From: Lineolata rhizophorae
Taxonomy: Eukaryota; Ascomycota; Dothideomycetes; Lineolatales; Lineolataceae
Direction: 5' to 3'
Length of the DNA: 64,000 bases
NCBI GenBank assembly: GCA_010093515.1
Contig: MU001680.1
Location: forward strand, 978,426 to 1,042,425
Position numbers and translations under genes: made by a program. The notes beneath the pieces are model-generated. The model was not told the DNA's origin, made no database searches, and saw nothing but the letters and a program-made list of their open reading frames with translations. Below, one piece after another: positions 45,164-55,526 of the stretch; the stretch's first letter is position 1; each line of letters begins with the position of its first letter.

Positions 45164-45728
45164 TGTGTTTGGGGCCCTTTCTGCGTGCGTGCCTCGTAGA
45201 GGTTGATTTTTTCTCGGCTTCGCAGAGCGAGACTAAAAGAAAAAACAAGCGGCGACACAAGTGAGTGTAGCAGAACGGCGTGCGTTTCGCTCAACGTACG
45301 CGCTAGTGCGTGGTTGTCAGACGGGAAGGGAGGAGGAAAGCTGCCGGCGGCGAGAGAAAAGGAAGAGGGAAGGACGCTGGGCGGCTGGGAAAAGGCAAAG
45401 CAACGGCGGGCGCGGGCAGCAGCTCGCAGCAAAAAAAGTTCGCGGGACTCGGACGTGAGCGCCGGGATCGGTTTGCCCGGGCTCCGGCTGCGCCAACCGA
45501 CGCCAAGATTTCTGGTGGCGCGTGCGCGGCCCCGCTGGCACACCTCACGTGATAACGCGCCCGGTGCAAACTCGCGGCGTGGGCGAGTTTCGCTCGCTCA
45601 CCACCGCCCCGCCACGCCGTGCAGACCTGACTTGCGCGCGAAGAGCGTCATGAACGTGGCGCGCCGTGCACGCGCAGGACCAGAGCTCTACATGCTGAGG
45701 CCTGCCACTGGACGAACGCGCGCCAAGC
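45164..45728. promoter_or_regulatory. Shared divergent promoter of fpr4 and rev1
   Basis: 565 bp between two start codons facing away from each other, so both promoters must lie here. GC-rich, no clear TATA element. Long antisense frames within it are compositional. Confidence 0.6.
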
Positions 45729-48700
45729 ATGGGCTCCCGCCTGGAAGCCAACTCCGCCGCTGTGCGCAAGCGCATAGAGAACCGTACGCGTCCCCCCGAG
45801 CATTCTGCCATCCCCGTTGCGCGTCAACCCATACTAACACGCCAAGTAGACACCTTCGATGACGAGCATGGCGAGGAATACGCCGCATCCTCCTTCGGCG
45901 GCTTCGGCGACTACTTCCGGCGCAAAAAGATCAAGCTGCAGAACCTCGACCACGAGCTCCGCTCGCAGTCCGCCACCGAATCCAAGCCGCCCATCTTCAG
46001 GGGCGTTGTCGCCCACGTCAACGGCTACACCCAGCCCTCGCTTCAAGACTTGCACAAGCTCATCGTCACCCATGGCGGCGGGTTCCAGCAGTATCTGGAC
46101 GGCAAGACGGCCGTCACGCACATCATCGCCAGCTCCCTCACCCCCAAGAAGAAGGTAGATTTTCGCAAATACAGGGTCGTGAAGCCGGCATGGGTCGTGG
46201 ATAGTGTGAAGGAAGGCAAGCTGCTGCCTTGGGACCGATACAGAGTCGTGGACGAGGGACCAGGTCAGAAGGTAATTGGGTTCGGGGAGAGGGGAGAGGT
46301 GAAGAGCCAGGTCAATAAGAGGGCGAGAGGGTATAAAGACCAGACAGACGCGAGCTGGTATACGGAGCAGCTCAAATCGGGGCGACGGAGCAGCGGGCTT
46401 CCTACACCAGATGCGACGAGCCCGCCTGAGCTCGAGAGGGCCGAGAAAGATGAGATTGTGGATGATGACGAGCTGTATGCGGACCCTACTCAGGAGGAGC
46501 AACTTCTTGGCGACGCTATCATGCCTGAAGCGGATGACGACCGCAGTGACATCTCAGATGGCGGAGTGGCTCTTCCTGTGTCTGCCACTCTCGACGATAT
46601 ATCACCCGAAGATGACCTACAACTAGTTATACCACCCAAGCTACCGACTTCTCCGACGCCTCCCACGCACGAGCACGCAGAAGTCCAAAATACTTCCGAA
46701 ACCATGCCTACTGCAGAACACGCTTCTCCCAAACCTTACGATCATGCCAAAAAGTCGCCGTCCAAACATCTCACGGCGGAACGACACAACGCCATCCTCC
46801 TGTCCGACCCGAAGATCCGCCGGTCTACTGTCGTCAACCCCGGTTTCCTCGATCAATACTACCGCGAATCGCGCTTGCACCACCTCTCGACCTGGAAAGC
46901 GGACCTGAAGTCGCAAATGGCTGCCCTCGCGGCCGACAAGTTCAAGTCGTCTCAACAGCAACCGCAACATTTGCTGCTGCCCAAGCGCCGGCGCACTCCC
47001 GGCGCCCGTCGCTACATCCTGCACGTCGATTTCGACTCGTTCTTCGCCGCAGTCTCCCTCAAGAAGCATCCGCACCTCAAGGAGCATCCGTGCGTGGTGG
47101 CCCATGGTCCCGGCTCGGGCTCCGAGATCGCGAGTTGCAACTACCCGGCGCGCAAGTTCGGCATCAGGAACGGCATGTGGATGCGGCGGGCGCAGGAGCT
47201 GTGCCCGGAGGTCAAGATCCTGCCCTACGACTTTCCGGCCTACGAGGAGGCGAGCCGCGCCTTCTACGCGGCCATCCTGGCCGTCGACGGCGTCGTGCAG
47301 AGCGTCAGCATCGACGAGGCCCTGCTGGACGTGTCGCAGCTGTGCTTGAGCGCCGCCGGGTCCGACGGCCGCGGCGTGGCCGAGGGGGGCATATATAGGG
47401 AGCAGGCCAAGGCAGACGAGGTGGCGACAAATCTGCGCGCGGACATTAAGGCTGCCACTGGGTGCCACGTCTCCGTCGGCATCGGCGGCAACGTTTTGCT
47501 GGCGAAGGTCGCGCTGCGGAAGGCGAAGCCGGCCGGCCAGTACCAGATCCGTCCGGAGGAAGTGCTCGACTTCGTCGGCGGGCTGACCGTGCAGGACCTT
47601 CCCGGGGTGGCGTGGAGCATCGGCGGCAGGCTCGAGGACGCCTTCGGCGTTAAGTCCGTGCGCGATTTGAGGGAGAATGTGAGCAAGGAGAAACTAGTCA
47701 ATTTGCTGGGACCGAAGACGGGCGAGCGCCTGTGGGAGTACGCGAGGGGGATCGACCGCACGGAGGTGGCGGCTGGCGGAGGCCCGGATGACAAAGCAGG
47801 CGTGAGGAAAAGCGTCAGCGCGGAGGTCAACTGGGGCGTCCGGTTCGAGACGCAGGCGCAGGCTGACGAGTTCGTCGGCAGTCTGGCGGGCGAACTAGCG
47901 AGGCGGCTGGGCAAGGAGAAGCTGAAGGGACGACAATTGACCATGAAGGTCATGAAGAAAGCTGCGGATGCGCCGCTAGATCCGCCGAAGCACCTCGGTC
48001 ACGGCAAGTGCGATACCTTCAGCCGCGGCGTGCAGCTTGGCGTCGCGACCATGGACAAGGAGGTGCTGAGCAGGGAGTGTCTGGCGCTCCTGCGCGGCTT
48101 TGGCATCTCGCCGGGAGAACTGAGGGGGATAGGGGTGCAGATGACCAAGTTGGAGCCGCTAAAGGGGGGTCCGCAGGACGAGAGCAGCCAGAAGAGGCTC
48201 GTGTTCAAGGCCAAGGAGCCGAGTGCGCAGTGGAACGGAGTATCGCCTGCAAAGTCTCCTGCTACTGCTGCGGCCGCACGAGTGGACGACGTCGACCCAA
48301 TTCAAGACGATACCGTGGTACCGATGCCACCGAAACGGAAGGACACAGGAATGTATGAAGCGTCACCAGCGGAGCGCATCCGCTTCGGCGCCACCCAGCT
48401 CGAGGTCTCCAGCCCGAGCCGCAAACCGCTCAACACGCTCGGCACGCAGTTCATAATGCCGACCCAGGTCGATCCTAAGGTTTTACAGGAACTACCAGAT
48501 GACATCCGCTCGAGGCTAGCACGACAGGGCGATAGACCGCGGAAGAAAGAACCCTCACCAGCAGAACCGGTGACCCCATCGAAAAAGAATAGCGGCGTCG
48601 CGGCTGCGGAGCCGCTGCCCACAGAGTCTCAGCTGGATCCGGATATCCTCGCCGCACTGCCACCTGACGTCCGTAACGAGGTGCTAAGCTTCTATAAGCC

Positions 48701-49586
48701 CAAGTCGCCAACGCCGCCGCCGCCGCAAAGGCAGAATCAACCGGCCGCACAGCCCCTGCGCAAGCAACAGCGTGCTAAGCTCCCCGTGGGTGCCAACACG
48801 ACCCTGACACAATCTAGCTTCTTCACAGCGCCTCGAAAGCAGCAGCCCGTTGCCGACGGCAACGACGCGACGGTGGGTCAAGATGGTACTGCCACGGGTG
48901 AGCTGGCCGCCCCGGACGGAGGCGCGCCGGACGTGGCCGAGGACATCGCGCCGGACTTCCTCGCCGCCCTCCCGGAAGACATTCGCGTTGAAGTCCTAGC
49001 CGAGCAGCGCCGCGCCCGCACGTTGAAGCAGCAGCAGCAGCAGCAACAGCAACGCCGCCCAGCGCCACCAGCAGCGACGGCAGCGACGGGCAAGAAGCGC
49101 GGCCGCCCGCGCGGCTCCGCCCGCCGCGGCGGCCTCGCGTCCAGCGCGTCAACGCGCCAACCTGCCGCGGCGGCGGCGCCCAACCAACCCCCGAAGCCCA
49201 AGGCGCACTACGCGATCGTGCTGCCGCCGCGGCCGGCGCTGCCGCGCTTCACGGCGCAGCGGCTGTCGTCGCTGCCACAGTTGCGCGACGCCGTGGACGC
49301 GTGGTGGGAGGAGTTCCGTGAGGAGGGGCCCTACAGGGAGGACGTGGAGGCGCTGGCGGGGTACCTAGAGGAGGTGGTGGGGCAGGAGAAGGATCTGGAG
49401 AAGGCGGTGGGGGTGGCGGGGTGGTTGGCTTGGGTGGTTCGGGAGGGGGAGGCTGAGGGTGGTTGGGGGGATGGGGAGGAAGAGAGGGAGGAAGGTATGA
49501 GGGCTTGGAGGGAGGCGGTGGAGAGGGTTAGGGGGGGGGTTCAGACGGCGGTGCGGAGGAGGGGGCTACCGAGGGTGGAGTTTTGA
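45729..49586 (+). CDS. rev1: DNA repair protein Rev1 (Y-family translesion polymerase)
   Basis: Two exons, 45729-45783 and 45850-49586, giving 1263 aa. The 66-nt intron (GTACGC, ACTAACAC branch, GTAG) has no stop and a length of 3n; removing it gives ENHTFDDEHGEEY, the normal family N-terminus. The BRCT domain spans ~64-150 (FRGVVAHVNGYTQPS, VVKPAWVVDSVKEGKLLPW). The polymerase starts near residue 406 (YILHVDFDSFFAAVSLKKHP, metal-binding Asp and the family Phe-Phe), with SVSIDEALLDVS near 503 supplying the other catalytic acids. The HhH region and little finger follow. Three ubiquitin-binding motifs lie near residues 891, 946 and 1050 (VLQELPDDIRSRL, ILAALPPDVRNEV, FLAALPEDIRVEV), and the Rev1 C-terminal protein-interaction domain starts near 1138. 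It inserts dCMP opposite abasic sites and scaffolds Pol zeta at stalled forks. Confidence 0.95.
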   Translation: MGSRLEANSAAVRKRIENRTRPPEHSAIPVARQPILTRQVDTFDDEHGEEYAASSFGGFGDYFRRKKIKLQNLDHELRSQSATESKPPIFRGVVAHVNGYTQPSLQDLHKLIVTHGGGFQQYLDGKTAVTHIIASSLTPKKKVDFRKYRVVKPAWVVDSVKEGKLLPWDRYRVVDEGPGQKVIGFGERGEVKSQVNKRARGYKDQTDASWYTEQLKSGRRSSGLPTPDATSPPELERAEKDEIVDDDELYADPTQEEQLLGDAIMPEADDDRSDISDGGVALPVSATLDDISPEDDLQLVIPPKLPTSPTPPTHEHAEVQNTSETMPTAEHASPKPYDHAKKSPSKHLTAERHNAILLSDPKIRRSTVVNPGFLDQYYRESRLHHLSTWKADLKSQMAALAADKFKSSQQQPQHLLLPKRRRTPGARRYILHVDFDSFFAAVSLKKHPHLKEHPCVVAHGPGSGSEIASCNYPARKFGIRNGMWMRRAQELCPEVKILPYDFPAYEEASRAFYAAILAVDGVVQSVSIDEALLDVSQLCLSAAGSDGRGVAEGGIYREQAKADEVATNLRADIKAATGCHVSVGIGGNVLLAKVALRKAKPAGQYQIRPEEVLDFVGGLTVQDLPGVAWSIGGRLEDAFGVKSVRDLRENVSKEKLVNLLGPKTGERLWEYARGIDRTEVAAGGGPDDKAGVRKSVSAEVNWGVRFETQAQADEFVGSLAGELARRLGKEKLKGRQLTMKVMKKAADAPLDPPKHLGHGKCDTFSRGVQLGVATMDKEVLSRECLALLRGFGISPGELRGIGVQMTKLEPLKGGPQDESSQKRLVFKAKEPSAQWNGVSPAKSPATAAAARVDDVDPIQDDTVVPMPPKRKDTGMYEASPAERIRFGATQLEVSSPSRKPLNTLGTQFIMPTQVDPKVLQELPDDIRSRLARQGDRPRKKEPSPAEPVTPSKKNSGVAAAEPLPTESQLDPDILAALPPDVRNEVLSFYKPKSPTPPPPQRQNQPAAQPLRKQQRAKLPVGANTTLTQSSFFTAPRKQQPVADGNDATVGQDGTATGELAAPDGGAPDVAEDIAPDFLAALPEDIRVEVLAEQRRARTLKQQQQQQQQRRPAPPAATAATGKKRGRPRGSARRGGLASSASTRQPAAAAAPNQPPKPKAHYAIVLPPRPALPRFTAQRLSSLPQLRDAVDAWWEEFREEGPYREDVEALAGYLEEVVGQEKDLEKAVGVAGWLAWVVREGEAEGGWGDGEEEREEGMRAWREAVERVRGGVQTAVRRRGLPRVEF

Positions 49587-50042
49587 TGGAGGGATGGGGT
49601 GGGCGGTTATGAAGTAATGGCTCGTCGCATTCGAGAGACTGAAATCAAATAGGCAGGTTTAAGACTTGAGGGGATTTCGAGGCATATAGTTGGACTTTGA
49701 CTGATGTAACGAGTATACGATGCTCGGATGATGCCACATGCTACCGATGACCTTGTATATCTAATCAGCAATCAGGGGTGAATTCGTTTGCTAGACGAAA
49801 TAAAAAGTGGGCAGAATGGGAAGTTTGAAGAGCAAGTCTCCCATAATTGCGGATGAACCGGGACGAAAAGGATCGAGGAACTTATCTTGCCGATGCAAGT
49901 GTCCACCCATCAGGTGCCGTGAGTGCCCATATTTTCACTGAGTCACTCACTAGCCGACCGCCCGGCAGAAAAAGGTCACCGATACCGCGGGGCTCAATAA
50001 TATGTCCCACCCCCTTCTCTCGTCTCTCAGTATGCGATTACA
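49587..50042. other. Intergenic region between rev1 and his7
   Basis: 456 bp holding the rev1 3' end and the his7 promoter; AT-richer than the flanking genes. A TGAGTCACTC string at 49939-49948 matches the Gcn4/CPC1 core TGACTC on its reverse strand (GAGTGACTCA), about 100 bp upstream of his7. Confidence 0.6.
49939..49948. promoter_or_regulatory. Gcn4/CPC1-type general amino-acid control element upstream of his7
   Basis: The sequence TGAGTCACTC contains the palindromic core TGAGTCA, the binding site of Gcn4/CPC1-family bZIP activators, about 100 bp before the his7 ATG. Histidine genes are classical targets of this system in fungi. Identified by sequence match only. Confidence 0.65.
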
Positions 50043-51832
50043 ATGCCGACGGTCCACCTGCTCGACTATGTCGCGGGAAACGTGCGATCTCTCGTCAATG
50101 CCATTGAAAAGCTCGGCTGGACGGTGGACTGGATTAAATCGCCCGAGGAAGTGTCAGCCGCGGAGGCGAGTGCCACTCACCAAGCTATCCACTTCGCAGG
50201 TGGTTGCAGAGCAATTGAAGCTAATCGAGACTCTTCTACTTAACAGAAACTTATTCTTCCCGGCGTTGGGCACTTCGGCTACTGCGTCTCGCAATTCGCT
50301 AAGGCTGGGTACACCGAACCCATCATCGCACACATCCGCGCCGGCAAACCGTTCATGGGAATATGCGTCGGGCTGCAGGCTTTGTTCGAGTCGTCCGAGG
50401 AAGATCTTTCCGCGGCCGGATTTGGCGTGATACCAGGCCGCCTGGACCGGTTCGGCGACAAAGATAAGAGCGTGCCGCACATTGGGTGGAATTCGGCGAG
50501 CACGTCATCCGGGGACCACGTCGCCGGAGACAGCCTGTACGGCCTGCGCCCGGATAGCAAGTACTACTACGTGCACTCCTACGCGATGCCGTATCGGGAG
50601 GGCGAGCTAGAGAAGGACGGCTGGGCCGTCGCGACGGCGAAATACGGGGACGAGGAGTTCGTCGGCGCGGTCGCGCGCGACAACGTCTTCGCGACGCAAT
50701 TCCACCCCGAGAAGAGCGGCGCGGCTGGACTGGGGGTCATCAAGGCTTTCCTGGAAGGCAGGAAACGGGAGGCGCTGCCGTCTGCGCCATCGCTGGCGTC
50801 GGCCAAGCTCGGCCTCACGCGCCGCGTCATTGCGTGCCTCGACGTCCGGACAAACGACCAGGGCGACCTCGTCGTGACCAAAGGCGACCAGTACGATGTG
50901 CGCGAGAAGGGTGGCGTGAGCGCCGGAGGCGCGGTGCGCAATCTGGGCAAGCCGGTGGACATGGCGCGCAAGTACTACGAGCAGGGGGCCGACGAAGTTA
51001 CCTTTCTGAATATTACCTCTTTCCGTAACTGCCCGGTCGCCGATCTGCCGATGCTCGAGATCCTGCGGCGCACGTCCGAGACTGTCTTTGTGCCGTTGAC
51101 TATCGGTGGTGGTATTCGAGATACTGTAGACACGGATGGAACAAGGATCTCGGCGCTTGACATCGCCACGCTGTACTTCAAGAGCGGCGCGGACAAGGTT
51201 AGCATCGGATCGGATGCTGTGACTGCGGCTGAGGAATTCTATGCGCGCGGCAAGACGTTGGCTGGCACTACTGCTATCGAGACCATTTCCGCAGCGTATG
51301 GTATCCAGGCTGTTGTGGTTAGTGTGGACCCGAAACGTGTCTACGTTTCCTCACCGTCAGATACCGCTCACCACACGATCAAGACGGCGTTCCTCGGGCC
51401 TAAGGACGAAGAATATTGCTGGTATCAGTGCACGACTAAGGGCGGGCGAGAAGGTAGGGACTTTGACGTGTGGCAGTTAGTCACCGCGGTTGAGGCCATG
51501 GGCGCTGGAGAAGTTCTGCTCAACTGCATCGATAAGGACGGCACTAATAGCGGATATGACCTGGAGTTGATCAACGACGTCAAGGCGGCGATTAGAATTC
51601 CGGTTATTGCTAGCAGTGGAGCCGGCAACCCGGCGCATTTCGCAGAAGTATTCGAGAAGACCAGCACTGATGCGGCATTGGGCGCGGGCATGGTGAGCAT
51701 AACCACTTCCACAGACTGTGAACCTCTGCTGAATTTGCGTAGTTCCATAGAGGCGAGTATACTGTTCGGCAGGTCAAAGACTACTTGCAAGAGCAAGGAC
51801 TGTTGGTCCGTCAATTCGAAGATACCATCTAG
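50043..51832 (+). CDS. his7: Bifunctional imidazole glycerol phosphate synthase (glutaminase plus cyclase)
   Basis: Three exons, 50043-50165, 50247-51692 and 51743-51832, giving 552 aa. The N-terminal HisH-type glutaminase begins [17 protein letters not shown] and continues [13 protein letters not shown]; the nucleophile is the Cys in [12 protein letters not shown], and [11 protein letters not shown] supplies the His-Glu of the triad. The HisF-type (beta-alpha)8 cyclase starts at [10 protein letters not shown] and includes [42 protein letters not shown] and [10 protein letters not shown], ending [10 protein letters not shown]. It converts PRFAR and glutamine into imidazole glycerol phosphate and AICAR, step 5 of histidine synthesis. 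Intron 1 begins GCGAGT, a GC-AG intron, since only that junction gives [12 protein letters not shown]. Intron 2 (50 nt, GTGAGC...CGTAG) splits the end of the cyclase. It converges on chl1, with 133 bp between stop codons. Confidence 0.97.
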
Positions 51833-51965
51833 AAAGCTAATTGAAAAGTTTAGAACCTTGGATACCTTAATAGACACAGCTACCGACTTTGGTGTAGTGC
51901 ATGCTAATGCCCGAGAAATGTTGGGTGATGAAGATAGCCTATGCTCACTGTTCCGATCCTGTTAT

Positions 51966-54900
51966 TCATCTTGCTTTGGCCTGAAAGAAACTCTGCAGCC
52001 CTCTCTTCCCCTCTTGCACTCCCGCTGGACTCCTCAAGCTACTCTTGATCCATCCTGGTAACTTCTGCCTGATCCTCTCTGCCGCGTACCTCCTATCAAG
52101 TAGCAGTATGGCCGCGTAGTCGCCGCGATGTCTGATGGCCCTGCCTAGACATTGATTTACGGCGCGCATGCAAGCATTCTCGTAGAATTCACGTGCAGCC
52201 GCATCGCCTACCGCGGTATCCGCCGTCGCAGCGGTAGTCATCGCTCGCTGCTTGACGTATTCCATCTTGGCCTTCCATTCGGCGGAGCGAGGGTTTGGAA
52301 AAGGAAGCCCGACGACTATGACGCCGCGGCCCAGCGAGTCGCTGAAGTTGATGCCTTCGGAAAGCGTGCCGCCGATGACGGCGAGAAGAAGAGCGCCGCG
52401 ACCGGGACGGGAGGGGGCGGCAATGGTGGCAGCGTATGCGGATAGGGTATTTTCCGCCGAAGCGTGCAATGCGTCCGGCGCAGACCTAGACGCAGTCAAG
52501 TCTGCTCCTTTGGAAGTGTCCGGTTTGTTGTGGGCACTCTTGGCCTCTAGGAAAATTGGTTTGATATCGGAAAGTGTGGCCCATAGAGATTTCGTCGAGC
52601 CTGAAAATTGACGCTTCCACGCCGAGATGCATTTGTCGAGGTACGTGTAACTGGGGAAGAAAACAACTACACCATCCGGGATCTTGGATATGAAGTCGGC
52701 GAGAGTTTGGCCCAGGTTATTGATCGTATTGTCCGAGTTTCGCTTTTCGAATGTAAAGTCAAACTCTGCGCCGGTGCTACCCGTAATGATGGGACTAGCC
52801 ATCAGGCTTGACGGTGGAACGACGTGACCACAAGACAGTGCCACAATCTGGGATGGCGGCAGATAAGAGAAGAGATACCGCGTGTAGTCGCTCATTGGAG
52901 ACATTGTTCCGCCAGCGAGAATGACGGCCCTTGCCTCTTCAACGATCTCTTTGAAATGATATGTCGGATCTAAGAGCATGTATTTCAGTGTCAAGTCCCC
53001 AGTCTCTTCATCCTTTAAAACGAAGAAGCGACCCTCGGACGAAGGGTTCATTAAGGCCACGAGAAAGCCTTGGACATGAGTCAGAACAGGCATTGTTCCG
53101 CGGTTGAGTTTGGAGACATCTGTCCCCCGCTCATTTCGTTGATTGCTTGATTGTTGTTGCTGCTGTTCCTGGGCGAATACAACGTATCCGTCTACTTTAC
53201 GAGCGAGCTTGCTCTCTTGGAGGTACTTGGTAAGCTTAAAGAGATTGATTTGGTCTACTCCCTTTCCGTTCATGAGATCTCCAATTTTGACAATGTCTTC
53301 AGCTCCTTGGACTAAAGTAGCCGCTCGACTTTCGAGGAAGGCGGTTAGAGAATCAAGCAAACGCACCGCTTGTGTCACGTAAACTCGGTTTTTGCCCTTT
53401 AGTCTGTTTCGAAACTTTTGCAGATAAACTCCCAGTTGAGCTCTTGATCGTTTAAGCTGTCCGAGTGTAACCGACGAGGAATAGATTCCCGTGATGGCAT
53501 CTATGAGGTTGTGGGCTTCGTCAATTACGACGACATGGTCTTTTAGAGATATATCTAAGGCCTCGCGGGCAGATTTCTGCAAAAGCAGTGGATATGGCAG
53601 GGTAACAACCTAGGCACATAAGCATGGGGTCGTCTCCTCGTTGGAGAGATTTTGAACTCACTTCGCTCGGCTTAACCGCAGGCCTTGAAGCATAATACGG
53701 ACAGATTTCCATTCGCTTTCCAAGGCTCGCGATCTCCTCGATGTCCTGAATCGTGGCGATGGCATGGTCTCGGAAGTCATTTACTACAGCTTCGGTCTCC
53801 TTCGTAGGCAAGTAGGCACACTTGTGGTTGTTAGAGGTTTCTGGTTGCTGGAGTTCAAGACACCTTTCGTTTATTGCGGTGGCATTCCCGAGCTTTTGCA
53901 CACCTGGGTTGATGCACAAGTTTTTCCGAGATCCAAGTGTAAGATGCTTAATAGCTTCCTCAAGAGATCCTTGGGATTCGATCTCTTCCTCGGTGATTGC
54001 GGGGGGCACCTTGACACGACGTAGTTCGCTTGCGAATTGCGAGAGCTGAGAGTGCGTCCTCGAACAGTAGAAGATTTTAAGCTCGTCGACAACTTCGACA
54101 TCATCCTCTTTTCTTGAATTATCGCCAACCGTCAGCCCGAGCCTTTTCATGAGAGCTCGAGTTTCGGCGGACAACCCAGAATCGTCAGTCTTCTGTCTTT
54201 TCTTGATCTTGCTCGCATCGTCGTCGCTTTCGTAGTCGTCCAAAATAAACCGGTCCTCGTCTCCAACACCGGAACCTTCCGGGTCTTTTGATCGTTTCTA
54301 AAAATATTCAGTAGCAGCACGGTGGATCCTCTACGATGTAGTAGTCTTACCACTCTCTTTCGCTGAGGCTCTCCATTCTCATATTTCGCTTTAAGTCTCC
54401 GTTCCCGTTCTCGTATCTTTTCAAGCCGGGTTTCGAGATCTGCCTGGCTCCTGAGAGCTTTTTGCCGTCTCTCATTCTTTGCATGCTCGAGCATCCAGTC
54501 CGGTTCATCCTTGTCTCGTGCAATATTAGAGCAAGCACTTCGTGGTCTAAAAAGGAGGAAAGACCTTACCTTCTGTCTCTACTTCAAGGTCTTCTTCAAA
54601 GGCTTTTCTTTTGTGATCTCGAAGCCAAGTTATGGAACCGCAGATTAGGCTGAGCGATTTACCCTAGCAATCCATCTTAGACACGGTTGTTCTTTACCAA
54701 ACGAGAGAGAAGTATTCGATGGTAGTAGTTCCGCGTAAAAGGGTATGCCTTACCGTTCCTTCACTCATATTAGTCTCAGCATACACAGACGTCAAACGGA
54801 GGTATTTAACTCACCTGTGGGCGACTCGAAGATTCCTACCTTTCCTTCCTCGATGCATTGGTACAGCGATACCATCAGCTGCGTCTGTACATCGTAAGGT

Positions 54901-54968
54901 TTGAACGGATGGTGAAAATCCTTCGTTGCGGAGGCTCGCAGCCCCGTTGCATCGTCCCTTTCAGCCAT
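51966..54968 (-). CDS. chl1: Chl1/DDX11-type Fe-S DNA helicase (sister-chromatid cohesion)
   Basis: Six exons on the minus strand: 54968-54815, 54754-54758 (5 nt), 54663-54570, 54514-54351, 54297-53662 and 53609-51966, giving 898 aa. The start [10 protein letters not shown] leads to [20 protein letters not shown] (motif Q region) and the Walker [14 protein letters not shown], assembled across exons 1-3. A charged insert follows, then [20 protein letters not shown] (motif Ia). The XPD-type Fe-S cluster cysteines are seen in NLCINPG, NERCLEL, HKCAYLP and [20 protein letters not shown] is the DEAH box and [20 protein letters not shown] motif VI. The enzyme is a 5'-3' superfamily 2 helicase acting in cohesion establishment and replication-fork processing. 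The 5-nt exon GAACG is essential: without it the frame meets a stop at once. Introns are 49-90 nt with normal branch sites. Confidence 0.93.
54754..54758 (-). other. chl1: 5-nt microexon of chl1
   Basis: GAACG on the minus strand, preceded by GTGAAG (intron 1, 54814-54759, with a CTAAT branch) and followed by GTAAGG (intron 2, 54753-54664). It completes the Gly and adds the Thr codon of PTGTGKS. Confidence 0.8.
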
Positions 54969-55526
54969 GATGCGGACGATGAATTCGCAGATTGAGGGTT
55001 TGGCGGTGGGACCACAAACGCGTCGAAGCGACGCGGAAACGCGTCCTCACGCGACTTGGAGGTGGATCGCTTATCAATCACGTGCCGATATAGAGCGTAC
55101 TGGAGCGTGTTTGTTGAGGTCGTGCTTTTCGCTCCTTCAACCTTGTTTCTTGAGCCGGCCTCGTCCCGTCTCGATTGAAATTCTTTGCTCTTATGAACTC
55201 GTCGGAGCTAACTCCGAATCTTAAATTAGTTTAAGCGATGCTTAACTACTGCGCTGGCGAAATTTCGTCTCGTACAAAGCGACCATCATGCTCCTCTGTT
55301 TTCAAAGAATCTAACCGTAGAGTAGGAGAGGTATCTACTGATCCTTCGCATAATTCGCAAGTTTCCTTGCTAGAAATAATCTGGGGTTCACAACAACTAT
55401 CGCGCCCAGTGCGAGCCAATGGAGATGAGAAGAAGCAGAGTTATGCAACCACGCATGCCAAATCCCATCCGTCTACTTCACCCAGAGTGTTTTGGTGCGA
55501 GCCGTGGCGCTTGTATTTGGTGCCGT
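54969..55526. other. Intergenic region upstream of chl1
   Basis: Holds the chl1 promoter and the 3' end of the HNH nuclease gene. AT-richer, no coding region supported. Confidence 0.6.
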
